Shown here: piece by piece, positions 1 to 6,053 of the stretch | Layout of the letters: the number at the start of each line of letters is the position of its first letter | Numbering within the stretch: position 1 is the first letter of the stretch | Assembly (NCBI GenBank): GCA_013298455.1 | Contig: JAAFHR010000135.1 | Span: forward strand, 1-8,176 | Length of the DNA stretch: 8,176 nt | From: Betaproteobacteria bacterium | Lineage (GTDB): Bacteria > Pseudomonadota > Gammaproteobacteria > Burkholderiales > Casimicrobiaceae | Reading direction: 5' to 3' | The notes under the pieces: model-generated | What the model saw: the letters and a program-made list of their open reading frames with translations, nothing else | What the model was told of the DNA's origin: nothing | Databases searched by the model: none | Made by a program: the position numbers and the translations under genes

Positions 1-2
1 TG

Positions 3-617
<615 letters not shown>

Positions 618-648
618 CGAGCGTCGTCTCCGGGCGCATTGCTTCGTT

Positions 649-690
649 GCGGTGTGTCGACGTGTACTAGCGTACACGTCGACACACCGC
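649..690. repeat. Perfect 19-bp inverted repeat with 4-nt loop
   Basis: The arm GCGGTGTGTCGACGTGTAC (649-667) is followed by the loop TAGC (668-671) and its exact reverse complement (672-690). The hairpin lies 32 bases after the groEL stop and about 60 bases before a conventional terminator. No T-run follows it, so it is not a standard intrinsic terminator. It could be an mRNA 3'-stabilising stem, an extra transcription barrier, a protein-binding palindrome (each arm contains GTCGAC), or the scar of a repeat element. The perfection of the stem is seen directly; the role is unknown. Confidence 0.9.
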
Positions 691-750
691 GCCTCGCACT
701 GCATCCCGGATACTCGCTCGTTGGTTTGTTCCAGCGACCGGTTGCAAGAG

Positions 751-780
751 AAAAGAGCGCCTTTGAGGCGCTTTTTTTTG
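751..780 (+). terminator. Rho-independent terminator downstream of groEL
   Basis: The stem AGCGCC (756-761), loop TTTGA and GGCGCT (767-772) run directly into a T-tract (772-779); an A-run precedes the stem, so it may also work weakly in the opposite direction. It most likely ends the groEL transcript and isolates it from the gene at 986. Confidence 0.88.
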
Positions 781-985
781 GGCTTTGATTCGCCCGAGAA
801 TGCGTAAACTTGGAAACTGTCAACGACAGCATCGCTTTTCCGGCTGTTTTACATACGCCAAAGTTGCATATTGCACGGCACGTTCGTTAGGCTGGAGAAC
901 ATTGATGTCGTATCAGGAACGTTGTGTCTAGCTTCTGTGCCAGTCGAAAGTTTGGCGGTGGTCTGAATTCGCTTTTGTCTTGTCA
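781..985. other. Intergenic region upstream of the T5orf172-type gene
   Basis: Together with the hairpin and terminator, this completes a 368-base gene-free stretch after groEL. It holds no convincing reading frame, no RNA gene and no clear -35/-10 pair. A short CTGTC-AAC-GACAG stem near 819-831 is too small to interpret. The promoter for the following gene must lie here if that gene is transcribed on its own, since a terminator precedes it. Confidence 0.5.
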
Positions 986-1891
986 ATGCCAAAAACTGTA
1001 GGAACCGTATACGTCTTGGCCAACTCGCACGCCCCCGACCTGATCAAGGTCGGAAAGTCGGTGCGCGTTGAGACCCGGCTCGCAGAAATCAACAGTGGCG
1101 CGGGTGTGATCGGCCGTTGGCGAGAAATCGGTCACATCATCGTGAGTGATATGGATTTGCTCGAGAGCTTGATGCACAAGGCGCTCGCGGAATCAAGAGA
1201 CCGCGATTCGGTGGGCACAGAAATCTTTCGCGCCACGCCTGAGCTTGCCGCCAGCACCGTGAGGGCGCTGCTAAGCAATCACGAAGGCATCAAGATTTAC
1301 GAGGATAACCTTGACGTAGCAAGCGCTGCGGTGGTGTTGCCATCGCCGGTCTCTGAAGCGCTCAAAGAAGCGAAGGGATCGTCGATCATCGAACGATTTG
1401 TCAAAGAAAACGCGGCTCGGCTCGTCTATGAGGATGGGGACTCAGTTTTTTTGCATCCTGCTATGGCGAAGGCGCTGGAGCTCGAACCTAAGCGAATGCC
1501 GAACCTGGTGGCACGACTGAGCATAACTACTAACACGCTCACTGTCGATATCGCGGGTTTTAAGGACTGGTGCGCGACGGTGGATAGGCGTTTTTCTCTG
1601 TCCCAATTTCAATCTACCCTCGAAAGAGAAGGGTATGAATTCCGAGGCGGGCGAAACGTTAAGGCGACGCTCACGAAGCGAATCGAAGGCTTGCCAAAAA
1701 TGCAGCGACGAGTTTATGAGTGCCTTTCGTCTAAACACCTACCGCAGCTGTGGCGCATGGCGCTCCAACGGGATTGTTTGGTCAGTGCATCTGACTTCGA
1801 CAAGCGGACTCATCCCAAAGGTGAAACGCGCGTGGTAAAGCGAACTACGGCGCAAGACGGCCTTTTTTCAGGCTTTACGTTCGTTGAGTAA
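986..1891 (+). CDS. T5orf172 / GIY-YIG-type domain protein with unrecognised C-terminal region
   Basis: The 301-residue protein begins with GTVYVLAN (about 6-13), then LIKVGKS (19-25), Arg31 in the ETRLAEIN segment, and LLESLMHKAL (58-67) followed by GTEIFR (77-82). This order (YVL, iKvGks, R, E..H, EiF) is typical of the T5orf172/MUG113 branch of the GIY-YIG nuclease fold found in phage and accessory bacterial genes. Residues from about 110 to the end are not recognised; the stretch around FKDWCATVDRRFSLSQFQSTLEREGY has the look of a winged-helix or primase-associated DNA-binding segment, but that is a guess. ATG 986 is preferred over TTG 980 two codons earlier; neither has a clear Shine-Dalgarno. 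It stands alone between a terminator and the PIN cassettes. A DNA-processing role is inferred from the fold family only; metal-dependent activity cannot be judged here. Confidence 0.72.
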   Translation: MPKTVGTVYVLANSHAPDLIKVGKSVRVETRLAEINSGAGVIGRWREIGHIIVSDMDLLESLMHKALAESRDRDSVGTEIFRATPELAASTVRALLSNHEGIKIYEDNLDVASAAVVLPSPVSEALKEAKGSSIIERFVKENAARLVYEDGDSVFLHPAMAKALELEPKRMPNLVARLSITTNTLTVDIAGFKDWCATVDRRFSLSQFQSTLEREGYEFRGGRNVKATLTKRIEGLPKMQRRVYECLSSKHLPQLWRMALQRDCLVSASDFDKRTHPKGETRVVKRTTAQDGLFSGFTFVE

Positions 1892-2002
1892 ACCCGACGT
1901 GCGCACTAGATTGCGCGGCTGGTCCATTTCTGCGCCGTGAACACGAAATGGTCGAAACTCCACGTCAAAGCAAGTACGTTTCTCGCCGCGTCGAGACCAC
2001 TG
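1892..2002. other. Non-coding spacer before the first PIN cassette
   Basis: No gene is seen. A 7-bp inverted repeat (CCATTTC 1924-1930, GAAATGG 1945-1951) with a 14-base loop is present but has no T-tract. The sequence does not convincingly match the groEL fragment that occupies the equivalent position before the second cassette. Confidence 0.45.
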
Positions 2003-2096
2003 AGAAATAAGGGGTCGCGTTCGATTTGATTCTCGCCCCCGGTGTTGCACTTCATTTTGGACTCCAGCCCCTCCCTTAGCCGGATCGCCTCCTACG

Positions 2097-2116
2097 CAAT
2101 TGGAACGTTGGCAATT
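2097..2116 (+). promoter_or_regulatory. Conserved leader block upstream of PIN toxin, copy A
   Basis: The 20 bases CAATTGGAACGTTGGCAATT are identical at 3114-3133 before the second, dead PIN gene. In copy A the block extends to GCAATTG repeated directly with a 15-base period. Position about 20-40 bases before the start codon suggests a promoter or operator for an autoregulated cassette; a CATAAT hexamer (2125-2130) could be a -10 but no well-spaced -35 is evident. The function is inferred. Confidence 0.4.
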
Positions 2117-2137
2117 GTGAGGCGCATAATTCATTTC

Positions 2138-2626
2138 ATGAAACCCCGAGTCTACGTTGAAACTTCAGTCATCAGCTACCTGACTAATCGTCCTGCGTTA
2201 GATGTGATCACGGCTGGTCATCAAGCCACGACCTACCAGTGGTGGGAACGGGAACGGTCCAAATACGATTTAGTGATTTCGCAGCTGGTGGTGAAAGAAG
2301 CCGGTGCAGGCGATCCGGTTGCTGCAGGTCGGCGTATGGCCACGCTTGATGGTATTGCGTTGCTCGACGCTAACCGGCCCGAAGTGGAAAGTCTGGCAGA
2401 GGCGCTCATCGTTAATGGAGCGCTGCCGACGAAGGCTTTTGTTGATGCGGCGCACATCGCAGTATGTGCGGTGGCTGACGTTGAAATTTTGCTGACATGG
2501 AACTTTAAGCACATAGCGAATGGTTTTATGATGAAGAAAATTCAAAACGTTTGTATTGAGAACGGATTCGATTGCCCACAACTTTTGACCCCGTTGCAAC
2601 TTTTAGGAGCCGATTATGTGGACTGA
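2138..2626 (+). CDS. PIN-domain protein, VapC-like toxin (intact copy)
   Basis: This 162-residue protein matches the compact PIN ribonuclease family starting with a KPRVYVETSVISYL motif. PIN toxins cleave RNA in the cytoplasm using clustered acidic residues. Candidates here are Glu8 (VETS), Glu54 (VVKEA), Asp103 (FVDAAHIAV) and Asn122 in LLTWNFKHIAN; the Glu for Asp at the first site and Asn at the last site are usual for this subfamily as I know it. ATG 2138 is chosen over the in-frame GTG 2042 because homology to the decayed copy B gene and to the family starts at MKPR. No strong Shine-Dalgarno precedes it (GAGG at 2119-2122 is too distant). Its last 11 bases overlap the next gene. It is not in classical vapBC order, because the small partner lies downstream. 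Toxin activity is inferred from family and context. Confidence 0.85.
   Translation: MKPRVYVETSVISYLTNRPALDVITAGHQATTYQWWERERSKYDLVISQLVVKEAGAGDPVAAGRRMATLDGIALLDANRPEVESLAEALIVNGALPTKAFVDAAHIAVCAVADVEILLTWNFKHIANGFMMKKIQNVCIENGFDCPQLLTPLQLLGADYVD
2605..2609 (+). promoter_or_regulatory. Ribosome binding site for the small partner gene, inside the PIN ORF
   Basis: AGGAG lies within the PIN coding sequence, six bases before ATG 2616. This strong site, against the weak one for the PIN gene itself, would favour higher translation of the downstream partner, as expected if that partner is an antitoxin. The equivalent GGGAG is kept at 3620-3624 in copy B. Confidence 0.65.
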
Positions 2627-2807
2627 TCCCGTGGTGGACGAAATTCATCAGATTCGCCAAAAAATGCTTGCTGAAGTCGGCAGCGATATCCACGTATTTA
2701 TGGCAAACGTTCGCGCCGAGCAAGCGGCAGGTGGTCGCGTGATTATCGAAAGCACGCGCCTTCCAAAACTTCCCTTAGTAAAGCCAGTGTCGGTAGTTCG
2801 TCAGTAA
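2616..2807 (+). CDS. Small protein overlapping PIN toxin, probable antitoxin partner (copy A)
   Basis: This 63-residue protein starts MWTDPVVDEIHQIRQKMLAE and has a charged helical N-terminal half, then a variable basic/hydrophobic tail. Small MWxDPxVxE-type proteins are often encoded immediately next to PIN genes of this subfamily, which makes an antitoxin or co-factor role likely, but no known DNA-binding motif (AbrB, RHH or HTH) is evident. ATG 2616 has an AGGAG site six bases upstream and overlaps the PIN gene by 11 bases, which indicates translational coupling. The first 30 residues closely match the copy B protein at 3631; the C-termini have diverged. The groEL N-terminal fragment begins right at its stop codon, in another frame. 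Confidence 0.72.
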   Translation: MWTDPVVDEIHQIRQKMLAEVGSDIHVFMANVRAEQAAGGRVIIESTRLPKLPLVKPVSVVRQ

Positions 2808-3058
2808 CCGCTGGCAAAGCCTTTGACGCGAGTGCGCGGCGCGTCCGCAGGCTCGAAGGTGTAAGCATTTTGGTAAACGCAGTTAAAGTCACGCTCGGTC
2901 CTAAGGGCCGCAATGTCGTGCTGGAGCGCTCATTCGGCGCGCCAACGATCACCAAAGACGGTGTATCGGTTGCAAAAGAAATCGAACTTAAAGACAAGTT
3001 CGAAAACATGGGCGCACAGATGGTGAAAGAAGTTGCATCAAAGACTTCTCAGAAATAA
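2807..3058 (+). pseudogene. groEL: groEL N-terminal fragment (start codon lost, truncated)
   Basis: In the frame ending TAA 3056-3058 the translation reads LEGVSILVNAVKVTLGPKGR, then NVVLERSFGAPTITKDGVSVAKEIELKDKFENMGAQMVKEVASKTS: the first ~75 residues of GroEL, with the nucleotide-binding TLGPKGRN and KDGVSVAKEIE segments intact. The extreme N-terminus is eroded (AGKAFDASARR where GroEL has a form like AAKDVVFGDAARAK) and no ATG or GTG remains at the expected start; the first usable codon is TTG 2870. Immediately after KTS, where GroEL continues DxAGDGTTTAT, the sequence switches into the conserved leader of PIN cassette copy B. The fragment therefore marks a recombination junction. It is probably non-functional, although a 62-residue peptide from TTG 2870 cannot be excluded. 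Confidence 0.85.
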
Positions 3059-3113
3059 GGGGTCGTGTTCGATTCAATTTGAGCCCCCTCCGTTACCAGG
3101 AACGCCTCCTACA

Positions 3114-3133
3114 CAATTGGAACGTTGGCAATT
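3114..3133 (+). promoter_or_regulatory. Conserved leader block upstream of the dead PIN gene, copy B
   Basis: It is identical over 20 bases to 2097-2116, although the coding sequence behind it has decayed. That preservation suggests the block is still in use, for example driving the intact small gene at 3631, or has simply not had time to change. Confidence 0.4.
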
Positions 3134-3154
3134 CTCAGGCGAATAATTCATGCC

Positions 3155-3641
3155 ATGAAACCCCGCGTTTAGGTCGAAACCTCAGTCATCAGCTTCTGAC
3201 TAGCCGTCCAGCGTTGGACGTGATTATGGCTGGGCAACAGGCGGCGACTTACAAATGGTGGGAATAGCAACGATCAAACTACGATCTTGTGGTTTCGCAG
3301 TTTGTGCTTGACGAGGCTGCCGGCGGAGACTCGATTGCAGCGGCGAAGCGCGTTGCCACGTTGGTTGGCATTCCAAGGCTAAACGTTCAGCGCCCTGAGA
3401 TCAGTCGACTTGCGCAACGGTTGTTGCGGAACGCGCGCTTCCACAAAGCGCATTTGTCGATGCATTGCACATCGCAGTAGCAGCAGTTTCGGGCGTAGAC
3501 ATTTTGCTGACCTGGAATTTCAAGCACATTGCCAACGGCGCGATGATGAACCATATTGCGCGTGTCTGCACTGAGGCGGGTTATCGATGCCCGCGACTTT
3601 TAACCCCGCTGCAACTTTTGGGAGATAACGATGTGGACTGA
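3155..3641 (+). pseudogene. Disrupted PIN-domain toxin gene (copy B)
   Basis: The reading aligns along its whole length with the intact PIN gene at 2138. After ATG 3155 and MKPRV, codon 6 (Tyr in copy A) is TAG. In the ISYL segment AGCTAC has become AGCTT, a one-base loss. In the restored frame a second TAG replaces an Arg codon after the TTYKWWE-like segment. A further frameshift lies near 3430-3445, after which FVDALHIAVAAVSGVDILLT, WNFKHIANGAMM and LLTPLQLLG are readable to TGA 3639-3641. Two stops plus at least two indels mean no PIN toxin can be made. The acidic residues and the C-terminal half are otherwise well preserved, so inactivation looks recent relative to copy divergence. Confidence 0.88.
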
Positions 3642-3825
3642 CCCGGTGGTGGAGGAGATTCACCAAATTCGCCAAAAAATGCTCGCTGATGTTGGCGGGG
3701 ATATTGACGCGCTGATGGCCAAATTCTGTGCGCACCAAACCACGCAATTGGGCGTGGTGATCGACGGAAAATCGCCACAGGTTACGACGATACGTCACGA
3801 CCATAAGGGCGCCGGCGATCGTTGA
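3631..3825 (+). CDS. Small MWTDPVV-type protein, probable orphan antitoxin (copy B)
   Basis: This 64-residue protein begins MWTDPVVEEIHQIRQKMLAD and continues VGGDIDALMAKF; it is near-identical to the copy A protein over about the first 30 residues and unrelated-looking after about residue 45. The GGGAG at 3620-3624 is well placed before ATG 3631, and the start overlaps the end of the dead PIN gene exactly as in copy A. It stays open while its own toxin partner is dead. If it is an antitoxin it could still act on the copy A toxin; if it has no function it should be expected to decay. Conservation of Asp/Glu substitutions (DE to EE, AE to AD) hints at selection on the protein. Confidence 0.65.
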   Translation: MWTDPVVEEIHQIRQKMLADVGGDIDALMAKFCAHQTTQLGVVIDGKSPQVTTIRHDHKGAGDR

Positions 3826-3855
3826 TTCTCCGCGCGACAAATGGAGCGAAATGGC

Positions 3856-4038
3856 GTGAAAACTGATTCTGAAATCCGCGCCGAAGGCATGGCTGCATTG
3901 GTTTCTGCGCTCGGCGCTGTCGAGGCGGAGCGATTTGTAGCGTCACTTTCACGCGAGCGGTTTGATTACACCGAATGGCGGCGCACGCACCTGCCGCAAA
4001 TGGGCTTCACTGAGCTGAGCAAACGAGCGAGCGACTAG
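3856..4038 (+). CDS. Small conserved-looking protein (EIRAEGMAAL type), function unknown
   Basis: From GTG 3856 the product is 60 residues: MKTDSEIRAEGMAALVSALG, then AVEAERFVASLSRERFDYTEWRRTHLPQMGFTELSKRASD. I recognise this as resembling a family of small proteins in which an EIRxEGmxaL N-terminus is followed by VEAERFI and an FDYTxWR motif, commonly found near toxin-like genes; I cannot name it with certainty. GTG 3856 is preferred because GGAG (3843-3846) sits nine bases upstream and family members start close to this Lys-Thr; in-frame ATG 3841 would add five residues. It lies 30 bases after copy B's small gene, in the same direction, and so may belong to the same module. It has no counterpart after copy A, where the groEL fragment sits instead. 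Confidence 0.68.
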   Translation: MKTDSEIRAEGMAALVSALGAVEAERFVASLSRERFDYTEWRRTHLPQMGFTELSKRASD

Positions 4039-4202
4039 CGCTCGATAGCACGTTAGGGCGGGGTGGTTGGGGGCCCGCCTCGGATTCCCAAGGCTCCTAT
4101 TCCATCGTCCTACTTCGCCTGCCACGATCATTGCGTCGCCAAGCGTTTGTTTGTCCACAATAGATAATCGAGTTTCCAACTCAATATCGATTCACAAACT
4201 CG

Positions 4203-5357
4203 ATGGATCCGACCACAATTTTTGTCGTGGCGACGGCGATGATGCTGCTCAACGGCGCTGTGCTGGGATTGGTGCATGGGGGATTGCCGGAGTATTTGCA
4301 GCCCAGCGCTAAGAGCTGGCGCATTGGTACGCTGCTCATGGCGGGCGGCAGCATTTTATTTGCAGTGCAGGCGAGCTTGCCGCCCGGATTTGTGCTGCCA
4401 TTGGCTAACGGCCTGCTTTTGGTCGGGCTCGCTTGCTATTGGCGCGCGCTGCGATTGTTTTATGGCGAGGCCGAAAGGTTGTGGCTCTTCTTGCCGGCGC
4501 TACTTGGCGTGATTGCGCTTTATTGGTTCGCCACCGTACAGCCGAGTTTGAGCGTTCGTGTGTCCATCGCCACCCTGATTTGGTCGGTCTATTCGCTGGG
4601 CTGCATCTGGACGCTGCGCGCACATGCGCGCGCCGAGGCATCGATCAGTCGCCGAGTAATGATGGGAATTTTCGCGGCAATCATTTTGATGCTTGTATTG
4701 CGTCTGGCCTATTTCGTGTCGATCTCTAGTCGACCTGCGTCGATCACAGAAACGGGAAACTGGGTTAATGCGCTCTCGCCGCTGCTGGCCACCGTGCTGC
4801 CCGTGATAGGCACCACTGCGTTTCTGCAGATGTGCTCCGAGCGCATCCGTGTCCAATGGGAAACGGCGGCCTCAACAGATTATTTGACGGGCCTCGCGAA
4901 CCGGCGCCAGCTGACGCACGTGGCGTCTAACTGGTTCAGTTCGGCGCGAGCCAGTGCGCAACCGTTCGCTGTGATGCTCATTGATATTGATCGCTTTAAA
5001 TCGATCAATGATCGATACGGACACGATGTGGGAGATCGCGCGATCCAGCAAGTGGCGAACTGCCTTCGCAGCGCATGTCGACGAGAGGACTTGTTGGTTC
5101 GGCAGGGTGGAGAGGAGTTTGTGATGGCGCTGCGAGGCATGGACGTCGAAGGGGCGCAAGCGCTTTCAGAGCGTGTGTTAGAGCTCATCCGTTCGACTCC
5201 GTTTATCGTGGAGACTGATTCAATTCATCTCACCGTGTCGATTGGCGTGGCAAGCATGCGCCACGACGATATGGTGTTGGATGATCTGCTTCGGCGAGCA
5301 GATCGTGCGCTCTATGCCGCAAAAGAGCGCGGGCGTGACCGCGTCAGCGTCGCCTAG
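4203..5357 (+). CDS. Membrane-bound diguanylate cyclase (GGDEF domain)
   Basis: Diguanylate cyclases condense two GTP into the second messenger c-di-GMP. This 384-residue protein has an N-terminal membrane region with about seven hydrophobic helices (near 5-25, 41-59, 63-80, 93-111, 119-138, 152-172, 190-210), then a C-terminal GGDEF domain starting at ASTDYLTGLANRR (223-235). The catalytic signature GGEEF is at 302-306, the metal-binding Asp at 261 in DIDRF, with Asn269 and Asp270 in the SINDRYGHD segment, and an inhibitory I-site RRED at 293-296, five residues before GGEEF. All key residues are present, so it should be active and product-inhibited. The membrane part is probably a sensor of unknown signal; I do not recognise it as a named family. 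ATG 4203 is the natural start though no good Shine-Dalgarno precedes it. It converges with the gene at 5390. Confidence 0.92.
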   Translation: MDPTTIFVVATAMMLLNGAVLGLVHGGLPEYLQPSAKSWRIGTLLMAGGSILFAVQASLPPGFVLPLANGLLLVGLACYWRALRLFYGEAERLWLFLPALLGVIALYWFATVQPSLSVRVSIATLIWSVYSLGCIWTLRAHARAEASISRRVMMGIFAAIILMLVLRLAYFVSISSRPASITETGNWVNALSPLLATVLPVIGTTAFLQMCSERIRVQWETAASTDYLTGLANRRQLTHVASNWFSSARASAQPFAVMLIDIDRFKSINDRYGHDVGDRAIQQVANCLRSACRREDLLVRQGGEEFVMALRGMDVEGAQALSERVLELIRSTPFIVETDSIHLTVSIGVASMRHDDMVLDDLLRRADRALYAAKERGRDRVSVA

Positions 5358-5389
5358 CATGTAGTTCAGGGCCCTGAGGAGCGCTCAGA

Positions 5390-5947
5390 CTAACGCAGGG
5401 TTGTCATCTTGGCCAACGTAGTAGCGGATACGATTCGAATTCCGTTTTTCGCCGCAAATTGGTCGGCCGCATCACTTACGCCGCCCATCGCCACGTAAAT
5501 GCCGCGCCCCGTATCGGCTTTCTCCATGGCGGTGTGCAGTTCGCGGAGCGTTTCCACGCCGTGGTTTGCGGCTTTCCAGCGCTTGCAGCTTACGAGCGTG
5601 GTGTAGCCGCTTTTCTCCAAGGAGAGCTCGGCTCCGGGCTGCGCGATGCGAGTAGTTTTGTAGCCATCGCGCTCGAAGGTGATTGCCAGTGCGTCAACGA
5701 ATTCTCGGGTCGGGAGGGCCGAGAGTTTTTGCAGTGCAGTTTCAATTTGCGCAGGGCTGAGCTCGTTTCGTTGTTTCCACGCAGCCATCAAACCAATCAC
5801 CACAAACGGGAATCCTGAGAGCGCACCGGCTAACTTGAAGCGCTCGGGCATCAGCGTAAATCCGGCTGCGCTGACCACGGCAGCGACAATGAAACTCACC
5901 CACCAAGGCGATCGCAGTAATCGGGCAAACAGGGATTTTTCAGACAT
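5390..5947 (-). CDS. Membrane-anchored Mrr-like restriction endonuclease-domain protein
   Basis: The 185-residue protein has two predicted membrane helices (about 14-32 and 39-57) and then an Mrr-type PD-(D/E)XK domain: REFVDALAITFERDGYKTTR (81-100), GAELSLEKSGYTTLVSCKRW (105-124), GVETLRELHTAM and the GIYVAMGGVSDAADQFAAKNGIRIV segment. In classical Mrr proteins the active site is Asp, then QxK; here the first acid is Glu107 and the motif is SCK (Lys122). SCKRWKA seems usual in membrane-linked proteobacterial members, so this may be a subfamily trait and not an inactivation. Classical Mrr cleaves modified DNA; what membrane-anchored relatives do is unclear. ATG at 5947 (MSEKSLF) is preferred over ATG at 6001, whose extra 18 residues look non-conserved. 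It is divergent from the gene at 6054 and convergent with the cyclase gene. Confidence 0.82.
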   Translation of the reverse strand: MSEKSLFARLLRSPWWVSFIVAAVVSAAGFTLMPERFKLAGALSGFPFVVIGLMAAWKQRNELSPAQIETALQKLSALPTREFVDALAITFERDGYKTTRIAQPGAELSLEKSGYTTLVSCKRWKAANHGVETLRELHTAMEKADTGRGIYVAMGGVSDAADQFAAKNGIRIVSATTLAKMTTLR

Positions 5948-6053
5948 CTTGAGAGGCACAGTCAGGTCGCTTTGAAAGTCGTGGAGTTGCGTTTGTAGCA
6001 TGAGCGGCGAAGGCTGCTAGCCACTGGGCTGCGGCACGCATCGACAGTTGTGA

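Larger units (their letters stand above)
2003..2765 (+). repeat. PIN cassette copy A (diverged direct duplicate of 3051-3775)
   Basis: The unit starts with AGAAATAAGGGGTCG (2003-2017), identical to 3051-3065. It continues through a leader, a PIN-domain gene and a small overlapping gene, and loses similarity to copy B near the 3' end of the small gene. Copy A carries roughly 30 extra leader bases between the two conserved leader blocks. Similarity covers coding and non-coding parts, so this is duplication of a whole unit rather than chance adjacency of related genes. Divergence is substantial by eye, so the duplication is old or the copies arrived separately. Outer limits are approximate at the 3' side. 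Confidence 0.8.
3051..3775 (+). repeat. PIN cassette copy B (diverged direct duplicate of 2003-2765)
   Basis: It begins with the same 15 bases as copy A, AGAAATAAGGGGTCG (3051-3065), which here also supply the stop codon of the groEL fragment. It then carries the second conserved leader block (3114-3133), a disrupted PIN gene and an intact small gene. It lacks roughly 30 bases of leader present in copy A. No terminal inverted repeats, transposase or target-site duplication is visible around either copy. Confidence 0.8.

Noticed and set aside
1924..1951. 7-bp inverted repeat CCATTTC/GAAATGG as a terminator for the 986 gene
   Set aside because: 14-base loop, no T-tract; weak and likely chance.
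1945..2002. Possible groEL N-terminal remnant before copy A, mirroring the fragment before copy B
   Set aside because: Only scattered base matches to the groEL fragment; no readable GroEL residues.
2042..2137. In-frame GTG 2042 as the start of the PIN protein, adding 32 residues
   Set aside because: Family and copy B homology begin at MKPR (2138); the upstream stretch is leader DNA with operator-like repeats and is not open in copy B.
3826..3855. Integron attC-type site after the cassettes
   Set aside because: No paired R'/R'' core sites or imperfect palindrome of the right size after either cassette.
4163..4168. GATAAT as a -10 box for the diguanylate cyclase gene
   Set aside because: No acceptable -35 hexamer at 16-18 bases; left unannotated.
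5366..5388. TCAGGGCCCTGA palindrome and CTGAG/CTCAG stem between convergent genes as a bidirectional terminator
   Set aside because: Short competing stems without T-tracts on either side; plausible but not supportable.
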